From: Actinomycetes bacterium
GTDB taxonomy: Bacteria > Actinomycetota > Actinomycetes > Mycobacteriales > Mycobacteriaceae
Length of the DNA stretch: 53,355 nt
NCBI GenBank assembly: GCA_023418505.1
Contig: JAEZZR010000009.1
Span: forward strand, 1-53,355
Direction of reading: 5' to 3'
The notes beneath the pieces are model-generated. The model was given only the letters and a program-made list of their open reading frames with translations. It did no database searches and was not told where the DNA came from. Both the position numbers and the translations under genes were made by a program. The first letter of the stretch is position 1. Every line of letters begins with the position of its first letter. Positions 41,935-49,668 of the stretch are shown here, piece after piece.

Positions 41935-43983
41935 TTACTTCTCTTTGCCTTCGTGCTTGTCGTGCTTGTGGCGACGCGGACGGCGCAAGTGAATATCATG
42001 CTCATCATCCAAAATTGGGTGATCCTTGAAAGCAGGCTGGCTGAAGCTCACCCACTCCACACCGCGAGCCTCGAAGCCGTCCTCCAACGGATCCTGGTAC
42101 AGCGCTTCGAACTTGTCCTCCATGGTCTTGTGCACGTGCTTACGACGTAGTTTCAAGCTTGGAGTCAGCTCGTCCTTCTCAATATCCAGTTCGCGATCCA
42201 GGATGCGGAAGCGCTTGACCTGCTCCCAAGAGTTCAGACGCTGATTCATTTCTTCCAACGCCTGCTGCACACGCTCATGGACTTTTTCGTGCTTGGTCAG
42301 GTCAGCGAACGGCACGTCGTCGCCAGCTGGAATGTCGTTCTTCTCGCACCAACCGCGAGTCGCCTTTTCCTCCAACACCACCATGGCCGTGACGTACTTC
42401 TTGCCCTCGCCGTAGGTCACCAGCTCCATAGCTAGTGGGCACAAGCCCTTGAACTCAGACTCGATCGCACCAGGAGCCACGTACTTACCGTTAGAGGTTT
42501 TGTACAACGCCTTCTTACGATCGGTGATCTTCAGGAAGTGCTTGTCGGTGAACTCGGCGATATCACCAGTGTGCAGGTACCCGTCGCCAGGCAAAACTTC
42601 TTTCGTCTCTTCCTCCCGGTTGTGGTACCCCGCGAGGAGCCAAGGCGCCTTAATCAGCAGTTCCCCATCGTCGGCAAGCTTCACTTCTACACCCGGCATC
42701 GGGAAGCCCACGGTGCCCACGCGGTAGGCGTCCAGGCGTGTGACGTGGGTGATGCCACCTTCGGTAAGGCCGTAGCCCTCCAGGATTGGCATGCCCATGG
42801 CGGTGAACCACTTCGTGATGTCCTTGTTAATCGGCGCGGAACCGGAAATGAACATGCGGATGTTGCCACCCATCGCCGCACGGATCTTCTTCAGCACCAC
42901 CTTGTCCGCGATGCCCAGCTTGAAACGATCCCAAGCCGACGGAGTTTCGCCGCGCAGACGCTGCTCAGTGACCTTCAGTGCCAGCGCGATAGAAACCTTA
43001 CCCAGCTTCGCCTTCACGCCATCGCCATCGAACTGAGCCATCACGCCGGCGTAAGCTTTCTCGAAAATACGAGGTGCCGCGCCCATCAACGTGGGCTTCA
43101 CATCCTGCAAGTTATCGACGATCTTGTCGATGCGGCCGTCGATAGCGGTCTCGATGCCAGCCTCAATGGAAAGGTAAATCAACACTCGGCCGAAAATGTG
43201 AGCCATCGGCAGCCAGAGGAAGTGAACGTCGTCGTCCGCTGCCAGATCCGCCGCATGCATCGATGCCATGTTCGAAGTCCAGCCCTGGTGGGTGAGAATC
43301 GCACCCTTCGGACGTCCCGTAGTGCCCGAGGTGTACTGGAAACTCGCCGGCTGGTCGCCATCTACCGCCTGCACCGCGTCGGTAACCGTATCCGGCGAAG
43401 ACTCGAGCAATTCCTTGCCAGCCTGGAAGATCTCGTCGACGGTACCCACCCAATCATCGGTGTCCTCGTAGGAGGAATCCATGATGAACACGCGATCGAC
43501 ATTAGGCAGTTCCTCGCGAGCGTGACGCAGCTTATCCACCTGGGCAGCTTCGTCGACGATCACGATGCGCGACTCGGAGTCATTCAAAATGTAGGCGATT
43601 TCCTCCGGCACCGAGGTGGGGTAGATCGCCACAGAAATGCCACCAATGATCTGGATCGACAGATCCGCGTAGACCCAGTCCATGCTGGTGCCACCAATAA
43701 TCGCGCCGCTATCTCCCGGAGAGAAGCCCAGAGCCAGCAAACCCGCGCTCAAAGTATGGACGTGCTGCCCAAACTCTTTCCACGTAGATGTTTGCCAATT
43801 CTCCTGGCTATCCCGGAAGCGGTACGCCGTCTTGTCCGGGGTAGCGTCCAGGCGGCGTTGAAGCATCTCTCCCAGATTTTTCGCGTGATTTTCGAACACA
43901 CCCGGCTTGATATTTTCCTGCGACGGTTCGGTAATACGATCGATTGACCACGGACGCCGTGGATCACTAGGGGTAAAGCTCAT
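41935..43983 (-). CDS. Long-chain fatty acid-CoA ligase (AMP-binding, FadD15-like)
   Basis: A 682-residue acyl-CoA synthetase. The P-loop is YTSGTTGRPKGAILTHQG (A3 motif). The A5 region is GYGLTEGGITHV, and the A7/A8 region is YLHTGDIAEFTDKHFLKITD followed by RKKALYKTSNGKYVAPG, with the Lys-rich hinge. It belongs to the long form that activates C16-C18 acids on the membrane. The last 20 residues are His/Lys/Asp-rich (RRPRRHKHDKHEGKEK), not part of the fold. Activated acids feed mycolate, phospholipid or beta-oxidation routes; no direct partner is adjacent. Confidence 0.92.
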   Translation of the reverse strand: MSFTPSDPRRPWSIDRITEPSQENIKPGVFENHAKNLGEMLQRRLDATPDKTAYRFRDSQENWQTSTWKEFGQHVHTLSAGLLALGFSPGDSGAIIGGTSMDWVYADLSIQIIGGISVAIYPTSVPEEIAYILNDSESRIVIVDEAAQVDKLRHAREELPNVDRVFIMDSSYEDTDDWVGTVDEIFQAGKELLESSPDTVTDAVQAVDGDQPASFQYTSGTTGRPKGAILTHQGWTSNMASMHAADLAADDDVHFLWLPMAHIFGRVLIYLSIEAGIETAIDGRIDKIVDNLQDVKPTLMGAAPRIFEKAYAGVMAQFDGDGVKAKLGKVSIALALKVTEQRLRGETPSAWDRFKLGIADKVVLKKIRAAMGGNIRMFISGSAPINKDITKWFTAMGMPILEGYGLTEGGITHVTRLDAYRVGTVGFPMPGVEVKLADDGELLIKAPWLLAGYHNREEETKEVLPGDGYLHTGDIAEFTDKHFLKITDRKKALYKTSNGKYVAPGAIESEFKGLCPLAMELVTYGEGKKYVTAMVVLEEKATRGWCEKNDIPAGDDVPFADLTKHEKVHERVQQALEEMNQRLNSWEQVKRFRILDRELDIEKDELTPSLKLRRKHVHKTMEDKFEALYQDPLEDGFEARGVEWVSFSQPAFKDHPILDDEHDIHLRRPRRHKHDKHEGKEK

Positions 43984-44125
43984 GGTTAGTTTTAACCTCC
44001 AAATTCGAACGGTGTTAACGCAATATTAGTCACAAAAGCTCTTAATGTGCTCAACTTTTCTAAATTAATTACCTTTCGAATCGATATTCATGGAGTGGGT
44101 GGGGTGGTGCTGGGAGGCGGTTTGC

Positions 44126-44170
44126 GGGGATGCTGGTTGGTGGATTGAGGGGATGCTGGTTGGTGGATTG
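44126..44170. repeat. 22-bp tandem repeat upstream of the second SIP gene
   Basis: A 22-base unit starting GGGGATGCTGGTTGG and ending TGGATTG occurs at 44126-44147 and again, identical, at 44149-44170 (period 23). It is G/T-rich on the plus strand. It lies in the 233-base interval between fadD and the SIP gene, which otherwise holds only the promoter regions of both. Confidence 0.85.
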
Positions 44171-44216
44171 GCGCGAATGCCGCTGGTACCGCGCCGGATT
44201 TAGGTAGGGTAGCCAC

Positions 44217-45050
44217 ATGGCATTAAGGGACGATAACCAGCAGCCGATCTGTTTCGTGGCAACCGTGGTAGGGGCGCGGGATCTGGCTGCAGGGTTGCGC
44301 AGGATCACGCTGCACGCGCCGGAATTTACAGAGCCGGGTTTCTATGGTCGCAACGAAGCGGGCTATGACGAATTCTTTGGCTTGCTGCTCCCGCCCGCGG
44401 GTGAGGCTGTGCATCTGCCGGAGGAGATCTCCGGTAACGTGCGCGCAGCTGTTTCTGCAATGCCGGAGCAGATTCGTCCCACAATTCGCTGGTACACGAT
44501 CCGCAAATGTCGCCCGGAAATTGGTGAAGTGGATGTAGATATCGTCACGCACGGCGATAGCGGTCCAGGCAGTGCTTGGGCGTTAGGCGCGCAGGCAGGA
44601 GATGAAGTTGGCTTCTTCGTAGCGAATCGGATCTGGGGGTTTGTGGGGGAGGTCGAGGGGCCGGTGTTGCTGGTTGTCGATCCCACGGCGGTACCTGCAG
44701 TATTTGCGATCGCGGAGCGGTTAGCTAACGACGGAAAAACACTCGCCTCATGGCATCTAGTAGTGGCAGATCTCGGCGACGGTAAAGAAGAGCCTGGGTT
44801 GGAGCGAGCGGCAGAGAGCTGTGCGAGCTTTACCCGAGTAGTAACTAACCCAGGGGATGCGCCCGAAACATTGCAGGCTTGGCTGGAGGAAGAGGCACCC
44901 GAAGGGTTGCGCAATGTTAAGTCTGCGTGGATTTGTGGAGAGAATTCTTTAGTTAAAGCAGTCCGCAGAGTGGTAGTGCGCCAGTGGGGAGTGCCGAAGG
45001 AGCGAGTGGCGTTCCCGACGTATTGGATCCTGGGGCAACCGCGGGGCTAG
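44217..45050 (+). CDS. Siderophore-interacting protein, second copy
   Basis: A 277-residue FAD-dependent ferric-siderophore reductase, shorter than the copy at 5340-6254. Seen: DLAAGLRRITLHAPEF, the flavin box RWYTIRKCRPE, HGDSGPGSAWALGAQAGDEV, LLVVDPTAVPAVFAIAERLA for the NAD(P)H side, and the end AFPTYWILGQ (P-x-Y-W motif). The two copies differ in ending (GYWKADG versus TYWILGQ), so they belong to different subgroups and probably serve different siderophores. ATG 44217; the region before it reads TAGGTAGGGTAGCCAC, which may serve as ribosome site. Confidence 0.88.
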   Translation: MALRDDNQQPICFVATVVGARDLAAGLRRITLHAPEFTEPGFYGRNEAGYDEFFGLLLPPAGEAVHLPEEISGNVRAAVSAMPEQIRPTIRWYTIRKCRPEIGEVDVDIVTHGDSGPGSAWALGAQAGDEVGFFVANRIWGFVGEVEGPVLLVVDPTAVPAVFAIAERLANDGKTLASWHLVVADLGDGKEEPGLERAAESCASFTRVVTNPGDAPETLQAWLEEEAPEGLRNVKSAWICGENSLVKAVRRVVVRQWGVPKERVAFPTYWILGQPRG

Positions 45051-45188
45051 CGTTTAGTGGTAGTTGGATGTGAGATTAGCGTGGAAAACCCTTTGTATCC
45101 AGGGTTTTTGTTGAAATGCTGTTTATCATTTAAGCTATCTGACGTTGCACACGGCAAGCCACGATAGTGGTGAGTGTGTAAGAGTCGG

Positions 45189-45264
45189 GCTCCCATCGTC
45201 TAGAGGCCTAGGACTCCGCCCTTTCACGGCGGCAACACGGGTTCGAATCCCGTTGGGAGTACCA
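45189..45264 (+). tRNA. tRNA-Glu (TTC)
   Basis: A cloverleaf of 73 bases plus an encoded CCA. The acceptor arms GCTCCCA and TGGGAGT pair (one G-T). The anticodon arm CCGCC-CTTTCAC-GGCGG has anticodon TTC. The T-loop has GTTCGAATC. Discriminator A at 45261, then CCA 45262-45264. First of a run of four tRNA genes. Confidence 0.96.
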
Positions 45265-45279
45265 ACAAAAATTTTTAGT

Positions 45280-45353
45280 GGCCCTGTGGCGCAGTTGGTT
45301 AGCGCGCCGCCCTGTCACGGCGGAGGTCGCGGGTTCAAGTCCCGTCAGGGTCG
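45280..45353 (+). tRNA. tRNA-Asp (GTC), copy 1
   Basis: A 74-base cloverleaf. Acceptor arms GGCCCTG and CAGGGTC pair (one G-T). The anticodon arm CCGCC-CTGTCAC-GGCGG has anticodon GTC. The T-loop is GTTCAAGTC. Discriminator G; CCA not encoded. Sixteen bases behind tRNA-Glu, so co-transcribed. A second, identical copy lies at 45706-45779. Confidence 0.96.
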
Positions 45354-45359
45354 CAATTA

Positions 45360-45398
45360 CCCACATTGCAGATACTCAAAGCAATATTGCGATGTGGG
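45360..45398 (+). terminator. Terminator of the tRNA-Glu/Asp transcript
   Basis: CCCACATTGC (45360-45369) pairs with GCGATGTGGG (45389-45398), one bulge, and the right arm is followed by TTTTGT. It ends the first tRNA pair before the second Asp copy, so the Asp-Phe pair needs its own promoter. Confidence 0.75.
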
Positions 45399-45705
45399 TT
45401 TTGTGCGTTCGGCAGCGAGCGGGCAGATTCTAGTAGTCGTGGACATGCCTGAGATGGTGTTAGGCCAAAGATCCGTTATGGCCTCATGCTGGGGGGTGTG
45501 AACAAGTTAGAGTCTTAGGCTGGGGGATTGCGAACAAATTGTTGTTGGCTGCTTCTGTATCCCCGTTTGTGTCGCGGATAAACCTAGAGTGAACTGCAGG
45601 TTTGCTAGGTAAGTAGCATCTTATGTAAGGTTTTCATTCGTGCACAACGCCCAATATCGGGCTGAGGAATCAATCCGAATTCGCGGTGTGCTGCAAAGTT
45701 AATAT
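45399..45705. other. Noncoding stretch between the two tRNA-Asp copies
   Basis: No convincing reading frame or RNA gene is seen. It must hold the promoter for the second tRNA pair; TATCTT-like and TAAGGTTTTC stretches occur near 45620-45640, but I cannot choose one. In other corynebacteria, as I recall, Glu, Asp and Phe tRNA genes are adjacent, so this interval with the second Asp copy looks inserted. Confidence 0.5.
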
Positions 45706-45779
45706 GGCCCTGTGGCGCAGTTGGTTAGCGCGCCGCCCTGTCACGGCGGAGGTCGCGGGTTCAAGTCCCGTCAGGGTCG
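45706..45779 (+). tRNA. tRNA-Asp (GTC), copy 2
   Basis: Identical over all 74 bases to the copy at 45280-45353, with anticodon GTC. The identity extends only three bases beyond the gene on the right (CAA) and not on the left. A recent duplication or a repeat left by integration of a mobile element would both explain it. Confidence 0.96.
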
Positions 45780-45780
45780 C

Positions 45781-45801
45781 AAAGCTACGCAACGTAGCTT
45801 T
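45781..45801 (+). other. Hairpin between tRNA-Asp and tRNA-Phe
   Basis: AAAGCTACG-CAA-CGTAGCTTT, a perfect nine-pair stem with three-base loop, fills the whole spacer between the two tRNA genes. It is likely a processing signal in the precursor RNA; a terminator role is unlikely since tRNA-Phe follows at once. Confidence 0.6.
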
Positions 45802-45874
45802 GGCCAGATAGCTCAGTAGGTAGAGCATCCGCCTGAAAAGTGGAAGGTCAGCGGTTCGATCCCGCTTCTGGCCA
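45802..45874 (+). tRNA. tRNA-Phe (GAA)
   Basis: A 73-base cloverleaf. Acceptor arms GGCCAGA and TCTGGCC pair fully. The anticodon arm CCGCC-TGAAAAG-TGG region has anticodon GAA. T-loop GTTCGATC. Discriminator A, then CA rather than full CCA. Followed by a terminator. Confidence 0.95.
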
Positions 45875-45880
45875 CAATCT

Positions 45881-45901
45881 CCCATCTCATTTAGAGATGG
45901 G
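45881..45901. terminator. Terminator after tRNA-Phe
   Basis: CCCATCTC-ATTTA-GAGATGGG is a perfect eight-pair stem followed by ATTTTG. On the other strand it is followed by AGATTGTGG, so it acts mainly rightward, but could also help end the leftward small membrane protein gene. Confidence 0.8.
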
Positions 45902-45927
45902 ATTTTGTCGTTGATGTCGCTGTTGCG

Positions 45928-46179
45928 CTAGTTCGATTTCTTCTTGAAGTGCAGTACTAACAGCACTATCGCTGCAATAGCGGTGTACATCAGTGCTACG
46001 GGGATTCCATTTTCTAGAACACTGCGAGCACCATTGCTAAACGATTCACCCCAGCCACCGTCCTGGCTGAAAATCGTTCGGATAACAGGGAAGATGAAGT
46101 AACCAACGAGCGTCCCTAGTGTGATCCAGAGCCAAAGATTGATCCAGTTTCGAGGGTTGAAGTCGTTGTTGCCATCCAT
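45928..46179 (-). CDS. Small two-TM membrane protein, unknown function
   Basis: An 83-residue protein I do not recognise. It has two hydrophobic segments, WINLWLWITLGTLVGYFIF (about 12-30) and GIPVALMYTAIAAIVLLVL (about 58-76), with an Asn/Asp-rich N-terminus and basic end KKKSN. The central loop is polar (SQDGGWGESFSNGARS). The start ATG 46179 has GATGA upstream, a weak ribosome site. It lies between the tRNA cluster and a low-GC lipoprotein gene, both leftward, and may belong to the same acquired patch. Confidence 0.6.
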   Translation of the reverse strand: MDGNNDFNPRNWINLWLWITLGTLVGYFIFPVIRTIFSQDGGWGESFSNGARSVLENGIPVALMYTAIAAIVLLVLHFKKKSN

Positions 46180-46293
46180 TGTGGTTCATCTCAGTTTATC
46201 GTGACTAAGGGCGAGTAAGATGCTGCAAAATCATACTGCTCGAGACATCTCTAGCGCTACTGTCCCCGCGCAGACGAAGTTCAGCTAGATATT

Positions 46294-47406
46294 TCAGCGG
46301 AGCAAGATAATGGAAGAGATTACAGAATCGCCATTTACTAAATTTGAGATAGTATTATCTTCGCTAAATGATGAATTCGGAATCTCTGTCGATCGGAGCG
46401 GAGTCGCTAGATCTGAAAGCAGAAACGATGTAATCCAAATATTGGCCTCGGAAGAATCGGCAAGATGTATGATATTCAGGAACTGTCCGTCAGAGTCTAT
46501 CGATTGAACCCTGTTTTGCACCAGAGGCAGTTCGCCATTTTCTATAGTGATTTTTTCGACCCCAGATATCCTAACGTATTTTCCTTCGCGTGAGATAAGT
46601 AGGATCCCATCATGAAGTCCCGAAATGCCGCCTGGTACATCAATATGGAAAATATCAACTAAAAGTTGTTTGTCTCTTAGTGCGATATATCCTTCGTTGA
46701 TTCCGAACAATGATGCCGCTGTTTGGTCTGCTTCCTCGTGGACTACCAACAGAGAATTATTGTTGCAGTCAAAAGTTGCTTGGATTATTGACGCAAATGG
46801 TATGTCCAAATCAGCCACGTGCGTCTCCCCGGCCTGATCGCTGGCGACGAAAGTCTGAGATTCGTTGCTATCAACCCAAAGCAATGAGCCGTCGTTACAC
46901 ACTGTGAGTCCCAAAGGGTGTGACGAAGTATCTACATCGGCGCTACTGGACTCTCCGAAGGATTTTACTATATGGGCGTCGCTGCGATCCCGGTTTGAGG
47001 CTTGTTCGTTCTGGAAGGCGAATGCAGCGTATCTGTGATTAGGCGAGGTCGTAGCACCGGCCAATACCCCAGGGCTAGCAAACGTTGCGAGCCTAGATAG
47101 GGATCCTTTGTGGTCGATTAGCTTCAAACCGTCATCCACTGGAATTAAAAGCCTATTTCTGTATTTCACAATCTTACTGTTGTAAATTGCCCCAATTGTT
47201 TGAATGTTAGATATTGATCCTGTGTCTGAAATGGAAAAGGTGTAGGATGTATCGTGTTTAGGGTTTGCAGAGGTGGCTAAAGCTATGTAAGACGGAGTAT
47301 GTTCCAGCGGAGAGTGTAGATCAGTGACTTCAGATTTATGACATGCAGAAAATATGACGCCAGACACTACTAAACAGATGGAAGTAAAGAAGGCATTTAT
47401 TCGCAT
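46294..47406 (-). CDS. Putative lipoprotein, beta-propeller-like, low GC
   Basis: A 370-residue secreted lipoprotein of unknown function. The signal peptide runs MRINAFFTSICLVVSGVIF to the lipobox FSAC with Cys22. The rest is a series of repeats of the type short strand, turn with Asp/Ser/Gly, strand (RLLIPVDDGLKLIDHKG, RYAAFAFQNEQ, LGLTVCNDGSLLWVDSNES, LLLISREGKYVRISG), as in beta-propellers. Start at ATG 47406 is preferred to a GTG 14 codons earlier because the signal peptide begins there. Composition differs from the neighbours: bases 47161-47220 hold 19 G/C of 60 and 46501-46560 hold 26 of 60. That and the nearby tRNA genes suggest horizontal transfer. Confidence 0.65.
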   Translation of the reverse strand: MRINAFFTSICLVVSGVIFSACHKSEVTDLHSPLEHTPSYIALATSANPKHDTSYTFSISDTGSISNIQTIGAIYNSKIVKYRNRLLIPVDDGLKLIDHKGSLSRLATFASPGVLAGATTSPNHRYAAFAFQNEQASNRDRSDAHIVKSFGESSSADVDTSSHPLGLTVCNDGSLLWVDSNESQTFVASDQAGETHVADLDIPFASIIQATFDCNNNSLLVVHEEADQTAASLFGINEGYIALRDKQLLVDIFHIDVPGGISGLHDGILLISREGKYVRISGVEKITIENGELPLVQNRVQSIDSDGQFLNIIHLADSSEANIWITSFLLSDLATPLRSTEIPNSSFSEDNTISNLVNGDSVISSIILLR

Positions 47407-47573
47407 AAACCTGAAATTTTTTATCGTATGGAAAGTGGATATAGTCACTATGTTGTGAAGGCGGCGTATGGCTCAGTTTAGCTTGAATATGACGAAGAAC
47501 CTCGCCACAGACGTAGTTGAAAGCTAACAGTCTCGGCGGACTACCAAAAGCTGTCAGCTAGAATCAGGGAAGT

Positions 47574-47933
47574 ATGGATACCTCACATACTCACCGCTCG
47601 CAGCCTTCCCACAACCCGCAAGAATACGCCCATCAGCCAGTTGACGTCCGCCACAATCTGCAAGCAGTGCGCTACGAAATATTTGTCGATGGTAAAGAAG
47701 CGGGATTCGCCTCATATGTACACCGCGAAACAGCCGATCAACTTCCGTACCTAGATTTCAATCACACAGTGATCGATCCTGATTTCCGTGGCCAGGGACT
47801 ATCGAAGCCACTCATCCAGTTTGCGTTAGATGATGTCTCTGCAGCCGGGCAGCTGACTAAACCAACGTGTTCTGCCGTCGCTAAGTTCATAGAGAAAAAC
47901 CCCGATTACCAGAGGTTGGTAATCAGGGGTTAA
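47574..47933 (+). CDS. Small GNAT-fold N-acetyltransferase
   Basis: A 119-residue protein of the short GNAT subgroup (YjdJ-like). Seen: YEIFVDGKEAGFASYVHR, then FNHTVIDPDFRGQGLSKPLI with the acetyl-CoA loop (R-G-Q-G-L/I-x-K/R-x-L), and ending CSAVAKFIEKNPDYQRLV. Substrate unknown. The N-terminal 30 residues are His/Gln/Ser-rich. A TAGAAT box about 15 bases upstream may be the -10. Its stop codon overlaps that of cysE (bases 47930-47933), and the cysE terminator is embedded in its last codons. Confidence 0.85.
   Translation: MDTSHTHRSQPSHNPQEYAHQPVDVRHNLQAVRYEIFVDGKEAGFASYVHRETADQLPYLDFNHTVIDPDFRGQGLSKPLIQFALDDVSAAGQLTKPTCSAVAKFIEKNPDYQRLVIRG
47898..47931 (-). terminator. cysE terminator inside the GNAT gene end
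   Basis: AACCCCGATTACC (47898-47910) pairs with GGTAATCAGGGGTT (47918-47931), one bulged A, 12-13 pairs, loop AGAGGTT. In the leftward direction it is followed by TTTTTCTCT, a good T-run. It overlaps the stop codons of both converging genes, so the GNAT C-terminus (KNPDYQRLVI) is partly written by terminator sequence. Confidence 0.8.
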
Positions 47934-48532
47934 ATGAAGTCTCCGTCGCCCTGCACATAAACTGCAGGGTCGCAGTTTGGTTTGTGCTCGTCGGGCTTCG
48001 CTTTGCGCGCCTTCCCCGGAATGCCCACCACAATCGAGTTCGGCGGGCAACCACGAGTAACTACCGCATTAGCGCCGATAGAGGAACCAGCACCAATCAC
48101 AATCGATCCTAGTACCTTGGCACCAGCACCCACCACAACACCATCTTCTAGTGTGGGGTGCCGTTTGACCTTTTCCAGGCTGCGTCCACCCAGGGTAACG
48201 CCGTGGTAGAGCATGCAATCGTTGCCAACTTCTGCTGTCTCGCCGATCACTACACCCATGCCGTGGTCGATAAAGAACCGACGCCCAATCGTGGCGCCGG
48301 GATGAATTTCAATCCCAGTTAGCGCGCGGGCAAACTGGGATAAGATCCGCGCCGGCGTCTTCCAAGCCCCACCTTTGCACCACATTCGGTGCGAAAGCCG
48401 ATGCAACCAAATCGCATGCAACCCGGAGTAAACGATGGCGTTTTCCACGTCACCGCGGGCAGCGGGGTCATGGTTGCGGGCGTTTTTCAGATCTTCGCGT
48501 AGTAGACCGAACAGGCTAGGGGTTTGGCTCAT
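47930..48532 (-). CDS. cysE: Serine O-acetyltransferase
   Basis: A 200-residue hexapeptide-repeat enzyme making O-acetylserine from serine and acetyl-CoA, the carbon acceptor for cysteine. Seen: the N-terminal helical part (LWLHRLSHRMW-type), HPGATIGRRFFIDHGMGVV with catalytic His, IGETAEVGNDCMLYHGVTLG, then left-handed beta-helix repeats (GAKVLGSIVIGAGSSIGAN). It is of the short (EpsC/actinobacterial) form. It follows cysK by 22 bases on the same strand, so the two form an operon; CysE and CysK also bind each other. The GNAT gene is convergent. Confidence 0.94.
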   Translation of the reverse strand: MSQTPSLFGLLREDLKNARNHDPAARGDVENAIVYSGLHAIWLHRLSHRMWCKGGAWKTPARILSQFARALTGIEIHPGATIGRRFFIDHGMGVVIGETAEVGNDCMLYHGVTLGGRSLEKVKRHPTLEDGVVVGAGAKVLGSIVIGAGSSIGANAVVTRGCPPNSIVVGIPGKARKAKPDEHKPNCDPAVYVQGDGDFI

Positions 48533-48554
48533 ATCGAAATAGTATCGAACCGGA

Positions 48555-49487
48555 TTAGTCGCGCAGGTCTTCGTACAGGATGGAGGAAACGTAGCGCTCG
48601 CCGAAGTCAGGAACGATCACCACGATGGTCTTGCCCTCTGCTTCTGGGCGAGCAGCAACTTCCAACGCCGCCTTGATATTTGCGCCGGTAGAAATACCGC
48701 CTAGGATACCTTCGCTCTTGGCCACCTCACGCGAAACAGCGATGGCGTCTTCATTAGACACAGCAATAACTTCGTCCAGGATCTCGCGGTTCAAGGTGTC
48801 TGGCACGAAGTTTGCGCCCAGACCCTGAATCTTGTGCGGAGCAGCCTTACCTTCGGTAAGCAGTGGTGATGCAGCAGGCTCCACAGCGATCAGCTTCACG
48901 TCTGGATTGTGCTTGCGCAGCGTCTCGCCAGCGCCAGAGATAGTTCCACCGGTGCCTACGCCTGCGACGAAATAATCGACGTTTCCGTCGGTAGCTTCCC
49001 AAATCTCCTCACCCGTGGTCTGGGCGTGAACGCGTGGGTTAGCTTCGTTTTCGAACTGGCGAGCCAGAATGGCGTTTTCCGTGCTTTCGACGATTTCTTG
49101 TGCCTTAGCCACGGCGCCCTTCATGCCCTCCGAACCAGGGGTGAGCACAAGTTCTGCCCCCAAAGCGCGCAACACTACGCGGCGCTCCTGGCTCATGGTG
49201 TCTGGCATGGTCAAGATAACTTTGTAGCCACGAGCAGCACCGACCAGAGCTAAAGCGATACCAGTATTGCCGGAGGTACCTTCGACGATGGTGCCGCCTG
49301 GCTTCAATTCTCCGGAAGCTTCTGCAGCATCAATAATTGCCTTGCCGATGCGATCCTTGACGCTATTTGCAGGGTTGTAGAACTCCAACTTGGCAACAAC
49401 CTTGCCTGGAAGCCCTTCAGAAACTCGGTTGAGCTGGACTAATGGGGTATTGCCGATTAGTTCAGTGACGTTGTTGTAGATGGTCAT
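48555..49487 (-). CDS. cysK: Cysteine synthase A
   Basis: A 310-residue PLP enzyme combining O-acetylserine and sulfide to cysteine. The PLP Lys lies in YNPANSVKDRIGKAII. The substrate loop is EGTSGNTGIALALVG, the glycine-rich phosphate loop is VAGVGTGGTISGAG, and QTTGEEIWEATDG also fits CysK. Start at ATG 49487 with AAGGAG 12 bases upstream; in-frame codons further upstream are not conserved. First gene of the cysK-cysE operon, with an McbR-like palindrome 91 bases before the start. Confidence 0.96.
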   Translation of the reverse strand: MTIYNNVTELIGNTPLVQLNRVSEGLPGKVVAKLEFYNPANSVKDRIGKAIIDAAEASGELKPGGTIVEGTSGNTGIALALVGAARGYKVILTMPDTMSQERRVVLRALGAELVLTPGSEGMKGAVAKAQEIVESTENAILARQFENEANPRVHAQTTGEEIWEATDGNVDYFVAGVGTGGTISGAGETLRKHNPDVKLIAVEPAASPLLTEGKAAPHKIQGLGANFVPDTLNREILDEVIAVSNEDAIAVSREVAKSEGILGGISTGANIKAALEVAARPEAEGKTIVVIVPDFGERYVSSILYEDLRD

Positions 49488-49577
49488 GGGATCGAAACAC
49501 TCCTTTGAAGATGTTCGCGTTTTTGTCTTCATTGGTGCGAACGTTGCACAAGTCTACGGTTATTCCCACATAAAGTA

Positions 49578-49593
49578 CAGACCAGTTAGTCTA
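49578..49593. promoter_or_regulatory. McbR-like operator, cysK-echA intergenic
   Basis: CAGAC-CAGTTA-GTCTA matches the McbR consensus TAGAC-N6-GTCTA at nine of ten defined bases. It lies in the divergent region, 91 bases before cysK. C. glutamicum cysK is an McbR target, so this is expected here. The metE site at 13101-13116 read on the minus strand is CAGAC-CAAGCT-GTCTA, with the same single change. Confidence 0.7.
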
Positions 49594-49668
49594 TTTTGGT
49601 TAATCGGTTTCAGAATTCTTCCCTCGAAACCACTGCCCAGCGCCTCGCGCTTGCGTACCCTGGCGAGT

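Noticed and set aside
42538..43947. 469-codon open frame opposite the acyl-CoA ligase
   Set aside because: Antisense shadow of a clear AMP-binding enzyme gene; composition is Arg/His-rich with no domain, as expected for the reverse frame of a GC-rich gene.
44200..44218. DtxR box directly before the second SIP gene
   Set aside because: TTAGGTAGGGTAGCCACAT matches the consensus at only about 10 of 19 positions, overlaps the start codon and may just be the ribosome site.
45145..45501. 118-codon frame through the tRNA-Glu and tRNA-Asp genes
   Set aside because: It translates two tRNA genes and is an artefact.
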